A stretch of DNA of 64,000 bases from Corynebacterium halotolerans YIM 70093 = DSM 44683 (GTDB lineage Bacteria > Actinomycetota > Actinomycetes > Mycobacteriales > Mycobacteriaceae): positions 1,158,075 to 1,222,074 of the forward strand of contig NC_020302.1 in the NCBI RefSeq assembly GCF_000341345.1, in the 5' to 3' direction. Below, piece by piece: positions 1 to 7,900 of the stretch. A model generated the notes under the pieces. The model had not been told where the DNA came from, made no database searches, and worked only from the letters and a program-made list of their open reading frames with translations. Every line of letters starts with the position of its first letter. Position 1 is the first letter of the stretch. The position numbers and the translations under genes were made by a program.

Positions 1-14
1 CTAAACTGGACGCC

Positions 15-893
15 ATGAGGATCGCATTCATCGGTGCCGGCGCCGTCGGCGGCTGGTTCGGCGGCCGACTGGCCGCCGCGGGGCACGACGTCGTCTTCGT
101 CGCCCGCGGCGCCACCCTGGACGCCCTGATCACCGAGGGGCTCCGGCTCAACGACGAGCCACCGCTGAAAGTCACCGCGGTGGGCTCGCTCGCGGAGGTG
201 GGGGACTGCGACGTCGTCTTCCTCACGGTCAAGGCCACCGGCGGGACGAACGTGGGGGAGCTGCTGTCCGGGGCGCCCGGGCACGCCCTGGTGGCCGTCA
301 CCCAGAACGCGGTGGAGGTGCCCACCCGGGTCGCCGAGGTCGTCGGCCGCGGGCGCACCCTGCCGGGCGTGGTCCGCGGGTTCTTCCACCACACCGGGCC
401 CGGCCGGGTCGAGTTCCACGGCGGGCCGATCTCCTACACCTTCGGCACCTTCGACGGGCGCGCGGACGCCACCGTCGACGAGCTGGCCGCCGCCCTCAAC
501 GAGGCCGGCATCGAGGCCACGGTGCACCCCGACATCTGGGCCGAGGTCTGGGAGAAAGCCATGTTCGTCACCTGCTTCGGGGGCCTCGGAGCGTGGACGG
601 GCCGGCCGCTGGGCCACCTGCGCACCGTCGAACGCACCCGTCTGGAGGCCCTGATGCGGGAGGTCCACGCCGTCGCCCGGGCCGACGGTGTGCCGCTGGC
701 CGACCACGCGGTCGCCCGCACCATGGCCTTCGCCGACCGGATGCCCGCCGAGGCCACCAGTTCCATGCAGCGCGACCTGGCCGCGGGGGATCCCGGCGAG
801 CTGGACGCGCAGGTCGGCGCGGTGTGCCGGATCGGGGCGGCCCACGGCGTCGATACGCCCCTGCATTCGGGATTGCTGCGCGCGCTGGGGTAG
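15..893 (+). CDS. Ketopantoate reductase family protein (PanE/ApbA-like)
   Basis: Predicted cytosolic NADPH-dependent 2-dehydropantoate 2-reductase, which would make pantoate for CoA. The N-terminus is a Rossmann fold with the dinucleotide motif GAGAVGG at about residues 7-13. A conserved Lys follows in FLTVKATGG, and a WEK motif near residue 178 fits the catalytic lysine region. The C-terminal domain carries SSMQRDL and an acidic GELDAQ segment, as the family does. The length of 292 aa is normal. A TAAACT box lies at 2-7, seven bases before the ATG, suggesting a leaderless transcript. The neighbour is not a pantothenate gene, so another 2-oxoacid reductase function is possible; many genomes carry several PanE paralogues. 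Confidence 0.8.
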   Translation: MRIAFIGAGAVGGWFGGRLAAAGHDVVFVARGATLDALITEGLRLNDEPPLKVTAVGSLAEVGDCDVVFLTVKATGGTNVGELLSGAPGHALVAVTQNAVEVPTRVAEVVGRGRTLPGVVRGFFHHTGPGRVEFHGGPISYTFGTFDGRADATVDELAAALNEAGIEATVHPDIWAEVWEKAMFVTCFGGLGAWTGRPLGHLRTVERTRLEALMREVHAVARADGVPLADHAVARTMAFADRMPAEATSSMQRDLAAGDPGELDAQVGAVCRIGAAHGVDTPLHSGLLRALG

Positions 894-904
894 ATTAGCC
901 AGTC

Positions 905-1249
905 ATGACCGCTTCCTCGACCGCCCGCGTGAAGACCGACCGGCCGGGACGCTACGGCAAGCAACTGGCCTCCCACTTCTCCACCAAGCTGCAGACCAGT
1001 TGGGACGCCGAGTCCGGCCGCGGGCACCTGACCTTCGCCGGGGAGGCCATCGGCGAGGTGGACATGGTCGTCGGGGACCGGGTGCTGCTGCTCCACCTGG
1101 AGTGCGACGAGGACGCCCTCGACCGGCTCGAGCGGGTCGTCGGCGTGCACCTCGTGCGCTTCGGCACCCGCGACGGGCTCGAGGTCGCCTGGCGACGCCG
1201 CGGCGGGGACGAGGGGACCCGTTGGACCGCCGCCGATCTCGAGGGCTAG
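905..1249 (+). CDS. DUF2218 domain protein
   Basis: A 114-residue soluble protein that matches the DUF2218 family by its general pattern: an N-terminal RYGKQLASHFSTK stretch, a central acidic beta-rich part and a C-terminal FGTRDGLEVAWRR. The family is often found near siderophore or iron-uptake genes in other bacteria, but no such gene is next to it here, so no function is assigned. The TAG stop of the previous gene at 891-893 is part of a TAGATT box placed eight bases before this ATG, which suggests its own leaderless promoter. Its own TAG stop is in turn part of the -10 box for the riboswitch transcript that follows. Confidence 0.75.
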   Translation: MTASSTARVKTDRPGRYGKQLASHFSTKLQTSWDAESGRGHLTFAGEAIGEVDMVVGDRVLLLHLECDEDALDRLERVVGVHLVRFGTRDGLEVAWRRRGGDEGTRWTAADLEG

Positions 1250-1252
1250 AGT
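1247..1252 (+). promoter_or_regulatory. Candidate -10 box (TAGAGT) for the thiamine transporter operon
   Basis: TAGAGT fits the corynebacterial TAnnnT -10 pattern and sits about 15-20 bases before the first conserved stem of the TPP riboswitch, so transcription would start just ahead of the aptamer. The box shares its first three bases with the stop codon of the preceding gene. Confidence 0.55.
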
Positions 1253-1268
1253 AGTCGCGCAACGACAC

Positions 1269-1356
1269 CACCACGGGTGCCCGGTGAAATTCCGGGCTGA
1301 GACGCCGTCACGGCGAACCGTCGAACCTGATTCGGTTAGTACCGACGCTAGGGAGA
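1269..1356 (+). promoter_or_regulatory. TPP riboswitch (THI element)
   Basis: The stretch contains the signature blocks of the thiamine-pyrophosphate aptamer in order: GGGTGC, GGCTGAGA, a variable GC-rich hairpin, GAACCTGA, GGTTAGTACC and a final AGGGAG. The 3' end of the aptamer includes GGGAG, the likely ribosome binding site four bases before the ykoE ATG at 1361. Ligand binding would therefore hide the start site, and control is most likely translational. This ties the following transporter genes to thiamine or its precursors. Confidence 0.93.
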
Positions 1357-1360
1357 AAAC

Positions 1361-1984
1361 ATGAGCACAGGCCCGACCCTGCCCTCCGCCGGCCCGACGG
1401 ACCGGCGCCGGAAGCGCCCCTCGTGGCGGGTGATCGACATCATCATCGCCGCCGTCCTCGGCGTGGCCTGCGGACTGATCTTCTGGGTGTGGAACGGTAT
1501 CGGCTTCGCCGGCTTCACCGCCCTCGACGCCCTGACCCCGGGCTTCGGCGGCCTGGTCGCCGGCGTCTGGCTGCTGGGTGGCGTGATCGGCGGGCTGGTC
1601 ATCCGCAAGCCCGGGGCCGCGGTCTTCGTCGAGGTCATCGCCGCACTGGTCTCCGCCGCCCTGGGCAACCACTGGGGGATTGAGACCCTCTACTCGGGCC
1701 TGGCCCAGGGCGTGGGCGCCGAGCTGGTCTTCGCCGTCTTCGGCTACCGGCGCTTCGGTGTGGGCGTGGCCATGGCCGCCGGTGCCGCCGCCGGCCTCGG
1801 CGCCTTCGTCCTCGAGCTGTTCACCTCGGCGAACATCGCCAAGTCGCTGACCTTCAACTCCATCTACCTGACCTGCCTGCTCGTCTCCGGAGCCGTCCTC
1901 GCCGGGCTGCTGGGCCACTGGCTGGTCAAGGCGCTGGCACGGACCGGGGCGCTCGACCGTTTCGCCGCCGGCCGCACGGCATGA
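1361..1984 (+). CDS. ykoE: ECF transporter substrate-binding subunit YkoE (thiamine/HMP uptake)
   Basis: Integral membrane S component of an energy-coupling-factor transporter, expected to bind thiamine or its pyrimidine precursor. The 207 aa include a short basic cytoplasmic N-terminus and about six hydrophobic segments, with conserved YkoE-type features such as GNHWGIETLYSG after the third segment. It is preceded directly by a TPP riboswitch, which supports the substrate class. The ATG at 1361 is chosen for the GGGAG site inside the aptamer end. It overlaps the next gene by four bases (ATGA), so subunits are probably translated together. Confidence 0.92.
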   Translation: MSTGPTLPSAGPTDRRRKRPSWRVIDIIIAAVLGVACGLIFWVWNGIGFAGFTALDALTPGFGGLVAGVWLLGGVIGGLVIRKPGAAVFVEVIAALVSAALGNHWGIETLYSGLAQGVGAELVFAVFGYRRFGVGVAMAAGAAAGLGAFVLELFTSANIAKSLTFNSIYLTCLLVSGAVLAGLLGHWLVKALARTGALDRFAAGRTA

Positions 1985-3309
1985 CGGGCGCCGTGCCCGG
2001 CCGGATCCGGGCGCACGCCTTCTCCTGGCGCCACGCCTCTCGGAAGACGTTCGCGCTCTCCGGGGTGGATCTCGACGTCGCCCCAGGCGAGCGGATCCTG
2101 CTCACCGGCGACTCCGGGGCGGGCAAGTCCACCCTGCTGGCGGCGGTCGCCGGCCTGCTCGGCGACGAGGAGGACGGCGAGGCCCGCGGTTCGATCGAGG
2201 CGACCGGCACCGCCGGCATGGTCCTCCAGGATCCCGATTCCCAGGTCATCGCCTCCGGCATCGGGGACGACGTCGCCTTCGGCTGCGAGAACCTCGGCCT
2301 CCCGCGCGAGGAGATCTGGCGGCGCGTACCGGCCGCCCTGGCCATGGTCGGCCTCGACCTGCCGCTGGATCACCCGACGCGGCAGCTGTCCGGCGGGCAG
2401 AAGCAGCGCCTGGCCCTGGCCGGGGTGCTGGCCATGGGGGCGGACATCATCCTGCTCGACGAGCCGACCGCGAACCTCGATCCCGCCGGCCGCCGGGAGG
2501 TCGTCGAGGCCGTCGACCAGGCCGTCACCGAGACCGGAGCGACGCTGATCATCGCCGAACACCGCGCCCACCACTGGGTGCCGGTCGTCGACCGGCTGCT
2601 GCACCTGACCGCCGACGGCCTGGCGGACATCGGCGCCGATGAGCTGCCCACCCCGCCCGCGCTGCCGCCGGCGGTCGGCGTTCCGGCCGGCACTCCCGCG
2701 CTTCTCGACGCCCGCGAGCTGCTCACCGAGTGGGGTCCACCCCGCACGCTCACGCTGCCGGAGGGCACCTCCACCGTGATCACCGGACCCAACGGCTCCG
2801 GCAAGTCCACCCTCGCGCTGACCCTGGCGGGTCTGCTCGAGCCCCGGGGTGGCGTCCTCGGTTACTCCGAGCACCTGTGCCGCGGCCTGTCGGGTCCCGC
2901 CCACACCTGGTCCTCGGCCGACCTGGCCGACCGCATCGGCTTCGTCTTCCAGGACCCCGAGCACCAGTTCGTCGCCCGCACCGTCGCCGCGGAGATGGCG
3001 GTCGGCGGGGGAGATCGGGACCGCATCGACCACCTGCTGGACCGGCTGCGCCTGCGGCACCTGGCGGGCGCCAACCCCTTCACTCTCTCGGGCGGGGAGA
3101 AACGCCGCCTGTCGGTGGCCACCGCGCTGGTCTCCGCCCCGCAGCTGCTCATCCTCGACGAACCGACCTTCGGCCAGGACGACCAGACCTTCGCGGAGCT
3201 CGTCGGCCTGCTGCGCGAGCTGACCGCCGCCGGCACCACGGTCGCCTCGATCACCCACGACGAGACGTTCATCGCCGCCCTCGGCGACCAGGAGGTGCAG
3301 ATCCGGTGA
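1981..3309 (+). CDS. ykoD: ECF transporter tandem ATPase YkoD
   Basis: Two ABC ATPase domains in one chain that energise the YkoE/YkoC membrane parts. The first domain has Walker [10 protein letters not shown] at about residues 43-51, signature LSGGQKQR and Walker [12 protein letters not shown]. The second has Walker [10 protein letters not shown] near residue 270, signature LSGGEKRR and Walker [12 protein letters not shown]. Both switch histidines are visible (AEHRAHH and THDE). The length of 442 aa is normal for the fused form. The start overlaps the end of ykoE and the stop overlaps the GTG of ykoC, so the three are one operon under the riboswitch. Confidence 0.93.
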   Translation: MTGAVPGRIRAHAFSWRHASRKTFALSGVDLDVAPGERILLTGDSGAGKSTLLAAVAGLLGDEEDGEARGSIEATGTAGMVLQDPDSQVIASGIGDDVAFGCENLGLPREEIWRRVPAALAMVGLDLPLDHPTRQLSGGQKQRLALAGVLAMGADIILLDEPTANLDPAGRREVVEAVDQAVTETGATLIIAEHRAHHWVPVVDRLLHLTADGLADIGADELPTPPALPPAVGVPAGTPALLDARELLTEWGPPRTLTLPEGTSTVITGPNGSGKSTLALTLAGLLEPRGGVLGYSEHLCRGLSGPAHTWSSADLADRIGFVFQDPEHQFVARTVAAEMAVGGGDRDRIDHLLDRLRLRHLAGANPFTLSGGEKRRLSVATALVSAPQLLILDEPTFGQDDQTFAELVGLLRELTAAGTTVASITHDETFIAALGDQEVQIR

Positions 3310-4064
3310 ACCTGATCGCCGGCGTCAACCCCGTCACCCGGATCCTGGCGCTGATTCTGCTGACCACCCCACTGCTGCTGTCGGTCGACCTGGTCTCCGC
3401 GACCGTCGCCCTGGCCTTCACCCTGCTGGTCGCGCCCCTGTGCGGGGTCGGCTGGGCCCGACTGCTGCGCCGCGGCTGGCCGGTGCTGCTCGCCGCACCC
3501 CTGGCGGCGATCCCCATGGCCCTCTACGGGCGACCCGAGGGGCAGACCCACTTCGAGCTGCTGTTCATCCACGTCACCGACAACTCCCTGTCCCTGGCCA
3601 CTGCCATCTTCGTCCGCGTGCTCGCCATCGGCCTGCCGGTGATGGTGCTCACCGCGGACATCGACCCCACGGACCTGGGCGACGGCCTGGCCCAGGTGCT
3701 CCGGCTGCCCGAGCGCTTCGTCATCGGCGCGGTCGCCGCCGTGCGGCTGGTCTCCCTGTTCCGCGACGACCTGGCCTCCATGCGCCGGGCACGTCGGGCG
3801 CGCGGCATCGCCGATCAGGGGCGTATCCGCTACTGGCTCACGCTGGCCTTCGGGCTGCTGGTGCTCGCCCTGCGGCGTGGCTCGAAGCTCGCCACCGCCA
3901 TGGAGGCCCGCGGATTCGGCCGGGCGGGACGGCGTACGTGGGCGCGGGAGTCGCGGCTGCACGCCATCGACTGGATCGTCATGGCCGTCGCCCTGGCGGC
4001 GTCGGGCAGCGCCATCGCCATCGCCGTGGCCACCGGCTCCTTCCGTTTTCTGGGGGTCGCGTGA
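3306..4064 (+). CDS. ykoC: ECF transporter transmembrane subunit YkoC (T component)
   Basis: The 252-residue membrane coupling protein of the transporter. Four to six hydrophobic segments are seen, followed by the coupling region with the characteristic A-R-G motif near RRARRARGI and a second one in MEARGFG. These short helices contact the ATPases in T components (CbiQ/EcfT family). The GTG at 3306 overlaps the stop of ykoD and is the natural coupled start. Its stop overlaps the GTG of the next gene. Confidence 0.9.
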   Translation: MNLIAGVNPVTRILALILLTTPLLLSVDLVSATVALAFTLLVAPLCGVGWARLLRRGWPVLLAAPLAAIPMALYGRPEGQTHFELLFIHVTDNSLSLATAIFVRVLAIGLPVMVLTADIDPTDLGDGLAQVLRLPERFVIGAVAAVRLVSLFRDDLASMRRARRARGIADQGRIRYWLTLAFGLLVLALRRGSKLATAMEARGFGRAGRRTWARESRLHAIDWIVMAVALAASGSAIAIAVATGSFRFLGVA

Positions 4065-4540
4065 ACAGGGTGACGGTGCTGGTCGACGGCCCGTCCGGGG
4101 CCGGCAAGACGACCTTCGCCAAGGCGGTCGCGGCCCGCGTCGGCCTGACGGTGGTCCACCTCGACGACTTCTACCCCGGCTGGTCGGGGCTGGCGGCGGC
4201 GTCCCGGATGGTCGTCGAGGATGTGCTCGACCCCGTGCGCCCGGGTTTCCGGCGCTGGGACTGGGAGGCGGACGCCCCCGGTGACTGGGTGGCGCTCGAC
4301 CCCGCGGAATCGGTGGTGATCGAGGGGGTCGGCGCGGTCACGGAGGCGTCGGTCACCGCGGCCCGGGCCCTCGGCGAGGTGCTCACCGTGCGTCTCGACG
4401 CCCCCGCCGACGAGCGCCGGGCCCGGGCCCTGGCCCGCGACCCCGGCTACGCGCCGTGGTGGGGCATGTGGGCCGAGCAGGAGGCCGTGCACTTCGCCGC
4501 GCACGGCCATCTCCCCGTCGATTTCGCGCTGGAGTGGTGA
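4061..4540 (+). CDS. Small P-loop kinase (uridine kinase-like)
   Basis: A 159-residue P-loop protein with Walker [11 protein letters not shown] at residues 9-18, a LDDFYPGW segment like the substrate loop of uridine/nucleoside kinases, and a VVIEGVG strand resembling Walker B. The C-terminus has a lid-like run, [15 protein letters not shown]. It begins with a GTG overlapping the ykoC stop, so it belongs to the riboswitch operon. The substrate cannot be read from sequence. A role in phosphorylating an imported thiamine-related compound is inference from position only; a salvage nucleoside kinase is the alternative. Confidence 0.75.
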   Translation: MNRVTVLVDGPSGAGKTTFAKAVAARVGLTVVHLDDFYPGWSGLAAASRMVVEDVLDPVRPGFRRWDWEADAPGDWVALDPAESVVIEGVGAVTEASVTAARALGEVLTVRLDAPADERRARALARDPGYAPWWGMWAEQEAVHFAAHGHLPVDFALEW

Positions 4541-4543
4541 GGG

Positions 4544-4987
4544 ATGGGGACCCTGCGCATCGCCGCCGTCGTCCTCCGGGACCGTACCGGCCGGGTGCTG
4601 TCCGTGCGGAAGGCGGGCACGGAGGCGTTCATGCTGCCCGGCGGCAAGCTCGAGCCGGGGGAGACCGGGCTGCAGGCCGCCGTCCGCGAGGTCGCCGAGG
4701 AGCTCGGCCGGGAACTGGACCCGGAGCGGCTGGGTTTCCTCGGGTGCTTCACCGCCCCGGCGGCCAACGAACCCGGCTTCGGCGTCGAGTGCGACGTGTT
4801 CGTCTGGTCCGAGCCCCTCGAGGCGCTGCCCACGGTGCGGGAGGAGATCGCCGAGGCGCGCTGGTTCCCCGCGGATTCCCGGGATCCGGTGCTCGCGCCG
4901 TTGAGCCGGGACGTCGTCTTCCCCGCGCTGGAGCGGGGCGACGACGGGGACCGACGGGGACCAACGGGACATATAACAACTGTCTAA
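4544..4987 (+). CDS. Nudix hydrolase
   Basis: A 147-aa pyrophosphohydrolase fold. The full Nudix box is present at residues 34-56: G34, E40, R48, E49, E52, E53 and G55 match the GX5EX7REUXEEXGU pattern. It follows the kinase after three bases and ends the apparent riboswitch operon. Substrates of this family range from mutagenic NTPs to nucleotide sugars and thiamine pyrophosphate analogues. Linkage to the thiamine operon makes the last option worth testing, but specificity is not visible in the sequence. Confidence 0.85.
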   Translation: MGTLRIAAVVLRDRTGRVLSVRKAGTEAFMLPGGKLEPGETGLQAAVREVAEELGRELDPERLGFLGCFTAPAANEPGFGVECDVFVWSEPLEALPTVREEIAEARWFPADSRDPVLAPLSRDVVFPALERGDDGDRRGPTGHITTV

Positions 4988-5037
4988 CGAGTCCGGTGGG
5001 GGATTGACCTCTCCTCGATTATCTGCGGCGGCGTACC

Positions 5038-5043
5038 TAGGCT
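5038..5043 (+). promoter_or_regulatory. Candidate -10 box (TAGGCT) for the CBS-protein gene
   Basis: TAGGCT fits the TAnnnT pattern and would give a leader of about 140 nt before the ATG at 5190. No riboswitch signature was recognised in that leader. The stretch 4988-5189 holds nothing else that could be identified. Confidence 0.35.
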
Positions 5044-5189
5044 GGGGCCACGCACCGGATCACAGCGGTGCGTGGGCAGATGATCGACAGATTTCCCGGA
5101 CGCGAGACGGACGGGGACGTGACGAGAACTCCACTGCCACGGCCCCGGGCCGGTTGCCGCGTCCTGCAACAGCAGAGAGGTGACCAGAC

Positions 5190-5603
5190 ATGACGACCGC
5201 ACGCGAGATCATGACCCCCGGCGCCGAGTGCATCGGTGAGAACGACACCCTGGAGATCGCCGCCCGGAAGATGCGGGAGCTGGACGTCGGCTCCCTGCCC
5301 ATCTGCGGTGAGGACAACCGGCTCAAGGGGATGCTGACCGACCGCGACATCGTGGTCAAGTGTCTGGCCGACGGCCACGACCCCAAGACCGCCACCGCCG
5401 GCTCGCTGGCCGAGGGCAAGCCCGTGACCATCGGTGCGGACGACTCCGTCGACGAGGCACTGCGCACCATGAAGGAACACAAGCTCCGCCGTCTGCCGGT
5501 CATCGACGATCACGACCTGGTCGGCATGCTCGCCCAGGCCGACGTGGCCCGCAGCCTCCCCGAGGACCGGGTGGGTGATCTCCTCGAGATCATCTCCGTC
5601 TGA
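5190..5603 (+). CDS. Tandem CBS domain protein (Hrp1-like)
   Basis: A 137-residue cytosolic protein made of two CBS domains and little else. The first runs from about residue 8 to 60 (EIMTPGAECI to LTDRDIVVK), the second from about 72 to 130. It resembles mycobacterial hypoxic response protein 1 (Rv2626c) in length and layout; that family binds adenine nucleotides or metals, with an uncertain role. The start is set by GAGAGGTG seven bases before the ATG. It is probably cotranscribed with the small acidic gene 42 bases downstream. Its position beside a stress-type gene island fits a stress role, which is inference. Confidence 0.85.
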   Translation: MTTAREIMTPGAECIGENDTLEIAARKMRELDVGSLPICGEDNRLKGMLTDRDIVVKCLADGHDPKTATAGSLAEGKPVTIGADDSVDEALRTMKEHKLRRLPVIDDHDLVGMLAQADVARSLPEDRVGDLLEIISV

Positions 5604-5645
5604 CGGCGACCGCAGGCCACCACACGCACGAGAAGGAGAGGGACA

Positions 5646-5930
5646 ATGGACATGAACGAGGCCAAGACGACTTTCGACCACGACACCATCCGCAAGTGGG
5701 TGGAGGAGCGCGACGGCGTTCCCGCCACTGTCGCCGGTACCGAAAGCGGTGCTGACGAGGCGGGGATCCTCCGCTTCGACTTCCCCGGTGGGGCCGGGGA
5801 GGACGAACTCACCCACATCAGCTGGGACGAATGGTTCGAGAAATTCGAGAATGAGAGCCTCGCCCTGCTCTACCAGGACGAGAAGTCCGGCGGCGAGCCG
5901 AGCACGTTCTTCAAGATCGTCGGGCGCTGA
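5646..5930 (+). CDS. Conserved small acidic protein of unknown function
   Basis: A 94-residue acidic protein rich in Asp, Glu and aromatic residues, with a C-terminal WFEKFENESLALLYQ stretch and no membrane segment or signal peptide. The family is not recognised with confidence. AGAAGGAGAGGGAC supplies a clear ribosome site ahead of the ATG. Proteins of this size that lie beside stress genes in actinobacteria often carry the same ISWDEWF-like core, but no function is claimed. A strong terminator follows its stop. Confidence 0.7.
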   Translation: MDMNEAKTTFDHDTIRKWVEERDGVPATVAGTESGADEAGILRFDFPGGAGEDELTHISWDEWFEKFENESLALLYQDEKSGGEPSTFFKIVGR

Positions 5931-5953
5931 CCACACCACACGTGACAGTCACA

Positions 5954-5990
5954 GACCCCGCCCGACCGGAGGAACCGGTCGGGCGGGGTC
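5954..5990. terminator. Strong bidirectional terminator hairpin
   Basis: A perfect 16-bp GC-rich stem with a five-base loop (AGGAA) lies between two converging transcripts: the small acidic gene on the plus strand and the TPP-enzyme gene on the minus strand. No long T run follows, as is common in high-GC actinobacteria. Confidence 0.8.
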
Positions 5991-6054
5991 TCGGTCTGAC
6001 GGTCTGATCCGCGGCCACGTGCAGGGTCAGGAGCAGGGAGCGGCCCGGACCCCT

Positions 6055-7851
6055 CTACCTGCGCTGCTCCTCGATCTCCGCGTAGTGGTTGAGCAGCTGG
6101 AGGCCATGCTTCCCGGCCTCACCCTCGGCGGCCAGGCCCTGGCGCATCGACTCCAGCATCTGCCTCCCGTGCGGGAACGGCGGCAGCAGCGGCACATCCG
6201 GATCCGTGAGCACCTCGATGACCACGGGGCGCTCGACGGTGAACGCCTCGTCGAGCACCCGGTCCAGCGCCGCGGCATCGTGCAGCCGCATCCCGTGCAG
6301 GCCCAGCTGTTCGGCGTAGGCGGCGAAATCGAAGCGCGGGACCTCCTGGGAGGCGTCGAAACGCGGCTCTGCCTCGGACTCGCGCTGTTCCCAGCTGACC
6401 TCAGCGAGGTCCCGGTTGTGGAGGACCAACAGCACGAAGCGCGGGTTGCCCCAGCCGCGCCAGCGCTCGGCCACCGTGATCAGTTCGTTGATGCCCAGCA
6501 TCTCCATGGCGCCGTCGCCGGCCAGCACCACCATCGGACGGTCGGGCGCCACCTCCTTGGCGGCCACGGCGTACGGCACCGCGCAGCCCATCGAGGCCAG
6601 GGTGCTCGACACATGCGCGGGCACCGAGGTCGGCAGGGACATCTGGCGCACGTAGTGGTAGACGGCGCTGCCGACGTCGACGGCCAGCTGCGCGTCCTCG
6701 GGCACCCGGGCGGAGAGCCCGCGGGCCACCAGCTCCGGGTTGAGCGGCCGCGCCGGAACCTCCGAGCGCAGGCGGGAGATCTCGTGCCAGATCCTGATCT
6801 GCTCCTCGACCTCACGCCGCCACGGCGTGTCCCCGCGTTCAGGCAGGCGTTCCAGCAGCGCCCGGATACCCGGGGCCGCATGGCCGACCAGCCCCACCTC
6901 GACGGGATAGCGGTTGCCGATCATGGCGGGATCGACGTCGAGCTGGATGGCACGGGCGGTGCCCGGGACGGGGTAGAACTCCGTCCACGGATCGTCGGAG
7001 CCGATGATCAGCAGTGTGTCGCACTCCTGGAGCACGTGCGCCGAGGCAGTGGTGCCCAGGTGCCCCATGGTGCCCGCCACCAACGGGTGGGACTCGTCGA
7101 CATAGGGCTTGCCCAGCAGACTCATCGTCACGCCCGCGCCCAGGCGCTCGGCCAGGGCGATGAGCTCCTCCTGCGCGTGACGCACTCCCCGGCCGGCCAG
7201 GATGCCGATCTTCTCGCCCGCGGCGATCACCTCCGCGGCCGCGTCCAGGTCCTCCCCGCGCGGGATGACCTCACCGGTGGTCCAACGCGGGGAGGTGACG
7301 ACCTCACCGTGGCTCTGCCCGAGGTCGGGCGCCGGGGCCTGCTGCACATCGTGCGGCAGGATGACCACAGACGGCTGCGAGTTCGCCAGCGCGGAGCGGA
7401 ACGCCCGGTCGAGCACCATGGGCAGCTGCTCCGGGGCGGCCACGAACTGGATGAACGGCGAGGACACGTCGGCGAAGAGGTGCTGCAGATCGAGCTCCTG
7501 CTGGTGGCCCGAGCCCAGGGCCGAGCGGTGCTGCTGGGCCACCAGGGCCACGACCGGCGCATGATCGAGCTTCGCGTCGTAGAGTCCGTTGAGCAGGTGC
7601 ACCGCGCCGGGCCCCTGCGTGGATGAGACCACGCCGACGCGCTCGCCGTACTTGGCCTCGCCGACAGCCATGAACGCCGCGCCCTCCTCGTGGCGCGCGG
7701 AGATGAACTCGGGGGAGCCCCCTGCCCGGCGCAGCGCACCGAGCAGGGGGTTGTTGCCGTCACCGGCGTAACCGTAGACCCGCTCCACTCCCCAGGTGCG
7801 GAGCCGGTCGACGATCAGATCGGAGGTCGTGGTCTGCGGGGAATCGGACAT
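6055..7851 (-). CDS. Pyruvate oxidase/dehydrogenase-like thiamine-diphosphate enzyme
   Basis: A 598-residue member of the TPP-dependent POX/AHAS superfamily. The N-terminal pyrimidine-binding domain includes SARHEEGAAFMA, with the cofactor-activating Glu at about residue 55. A central domain follows, then the pyrophosphate domain with GDGAMEMLG and its downstream Asn-containing loop. The overall pattern is closest to pyruvate:quinone oxidoreductase-type proteins, but the substrate is unproven and acetolactate or another decarboxylase activity is possible. The ATG at 7851 is chosen because GGAAGG lies five bases upstream; an in-frame start 14 codons earlier lacks such a site. It follows the FAD-Rieske gene by 49 bases and is probably in the same operon. 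Confidence 0.85.
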   Translation of the reverse strand: MSDSPQTTTSDLIVDRLRTWGVERVYGYAGDGNNPLLGALRRAGGSPEFISARHEEGAAFMAVGEAKYGERVGVVSSTQGPGAVHLLNGLYDAKLDHAPVVALVAQQHRSALGSGHQQELDLQHLFADVSSPFIQFVAAPEQLPMVLDRAFRSALANSQPSVVILPHDVQQAPAPDLGQSHGEVVTSPRWTTGEVIPRGEDLDAAAEVIAAGEKIGILAGRGVRHAQEELIALAERLGAGVTMSLLGKPYVDESHPLVAGTMGHLGTTASAHVLQECDTLLIIGSDDPWTEFYPVPGTARAIQLDVDPAMIGNRYPVEVGLVGHAAPGIRALLERLPERGDTPWRREVEEQIRIWHEISRLRSEVPARPLNPELVARGLSARVPEDAQLAVDVGSAVYHYVRQMSLPTSVPAHVSSTLASMGCAVPYAVAAKEVAPDRPMVVLAGDGAMEMLGINELITVAERWRGWGNPRFVLLVLHNRDLAEVSWEQRESEAEPRFDASQEVPRFDFAAYAEQLGLHGMRLHDAAALDRVLDEAFTVERPVVIEVLTDPDVPLLPPFPHGRQMLESMRQGLAAEGEAGKHGLQLLNHYAEIEEQRR

Positions 7852-7900
7852 GTGCCTTCCTTTCATGAGGGTGGGGCCGGGCACAGCGGGCACGGTGGGG

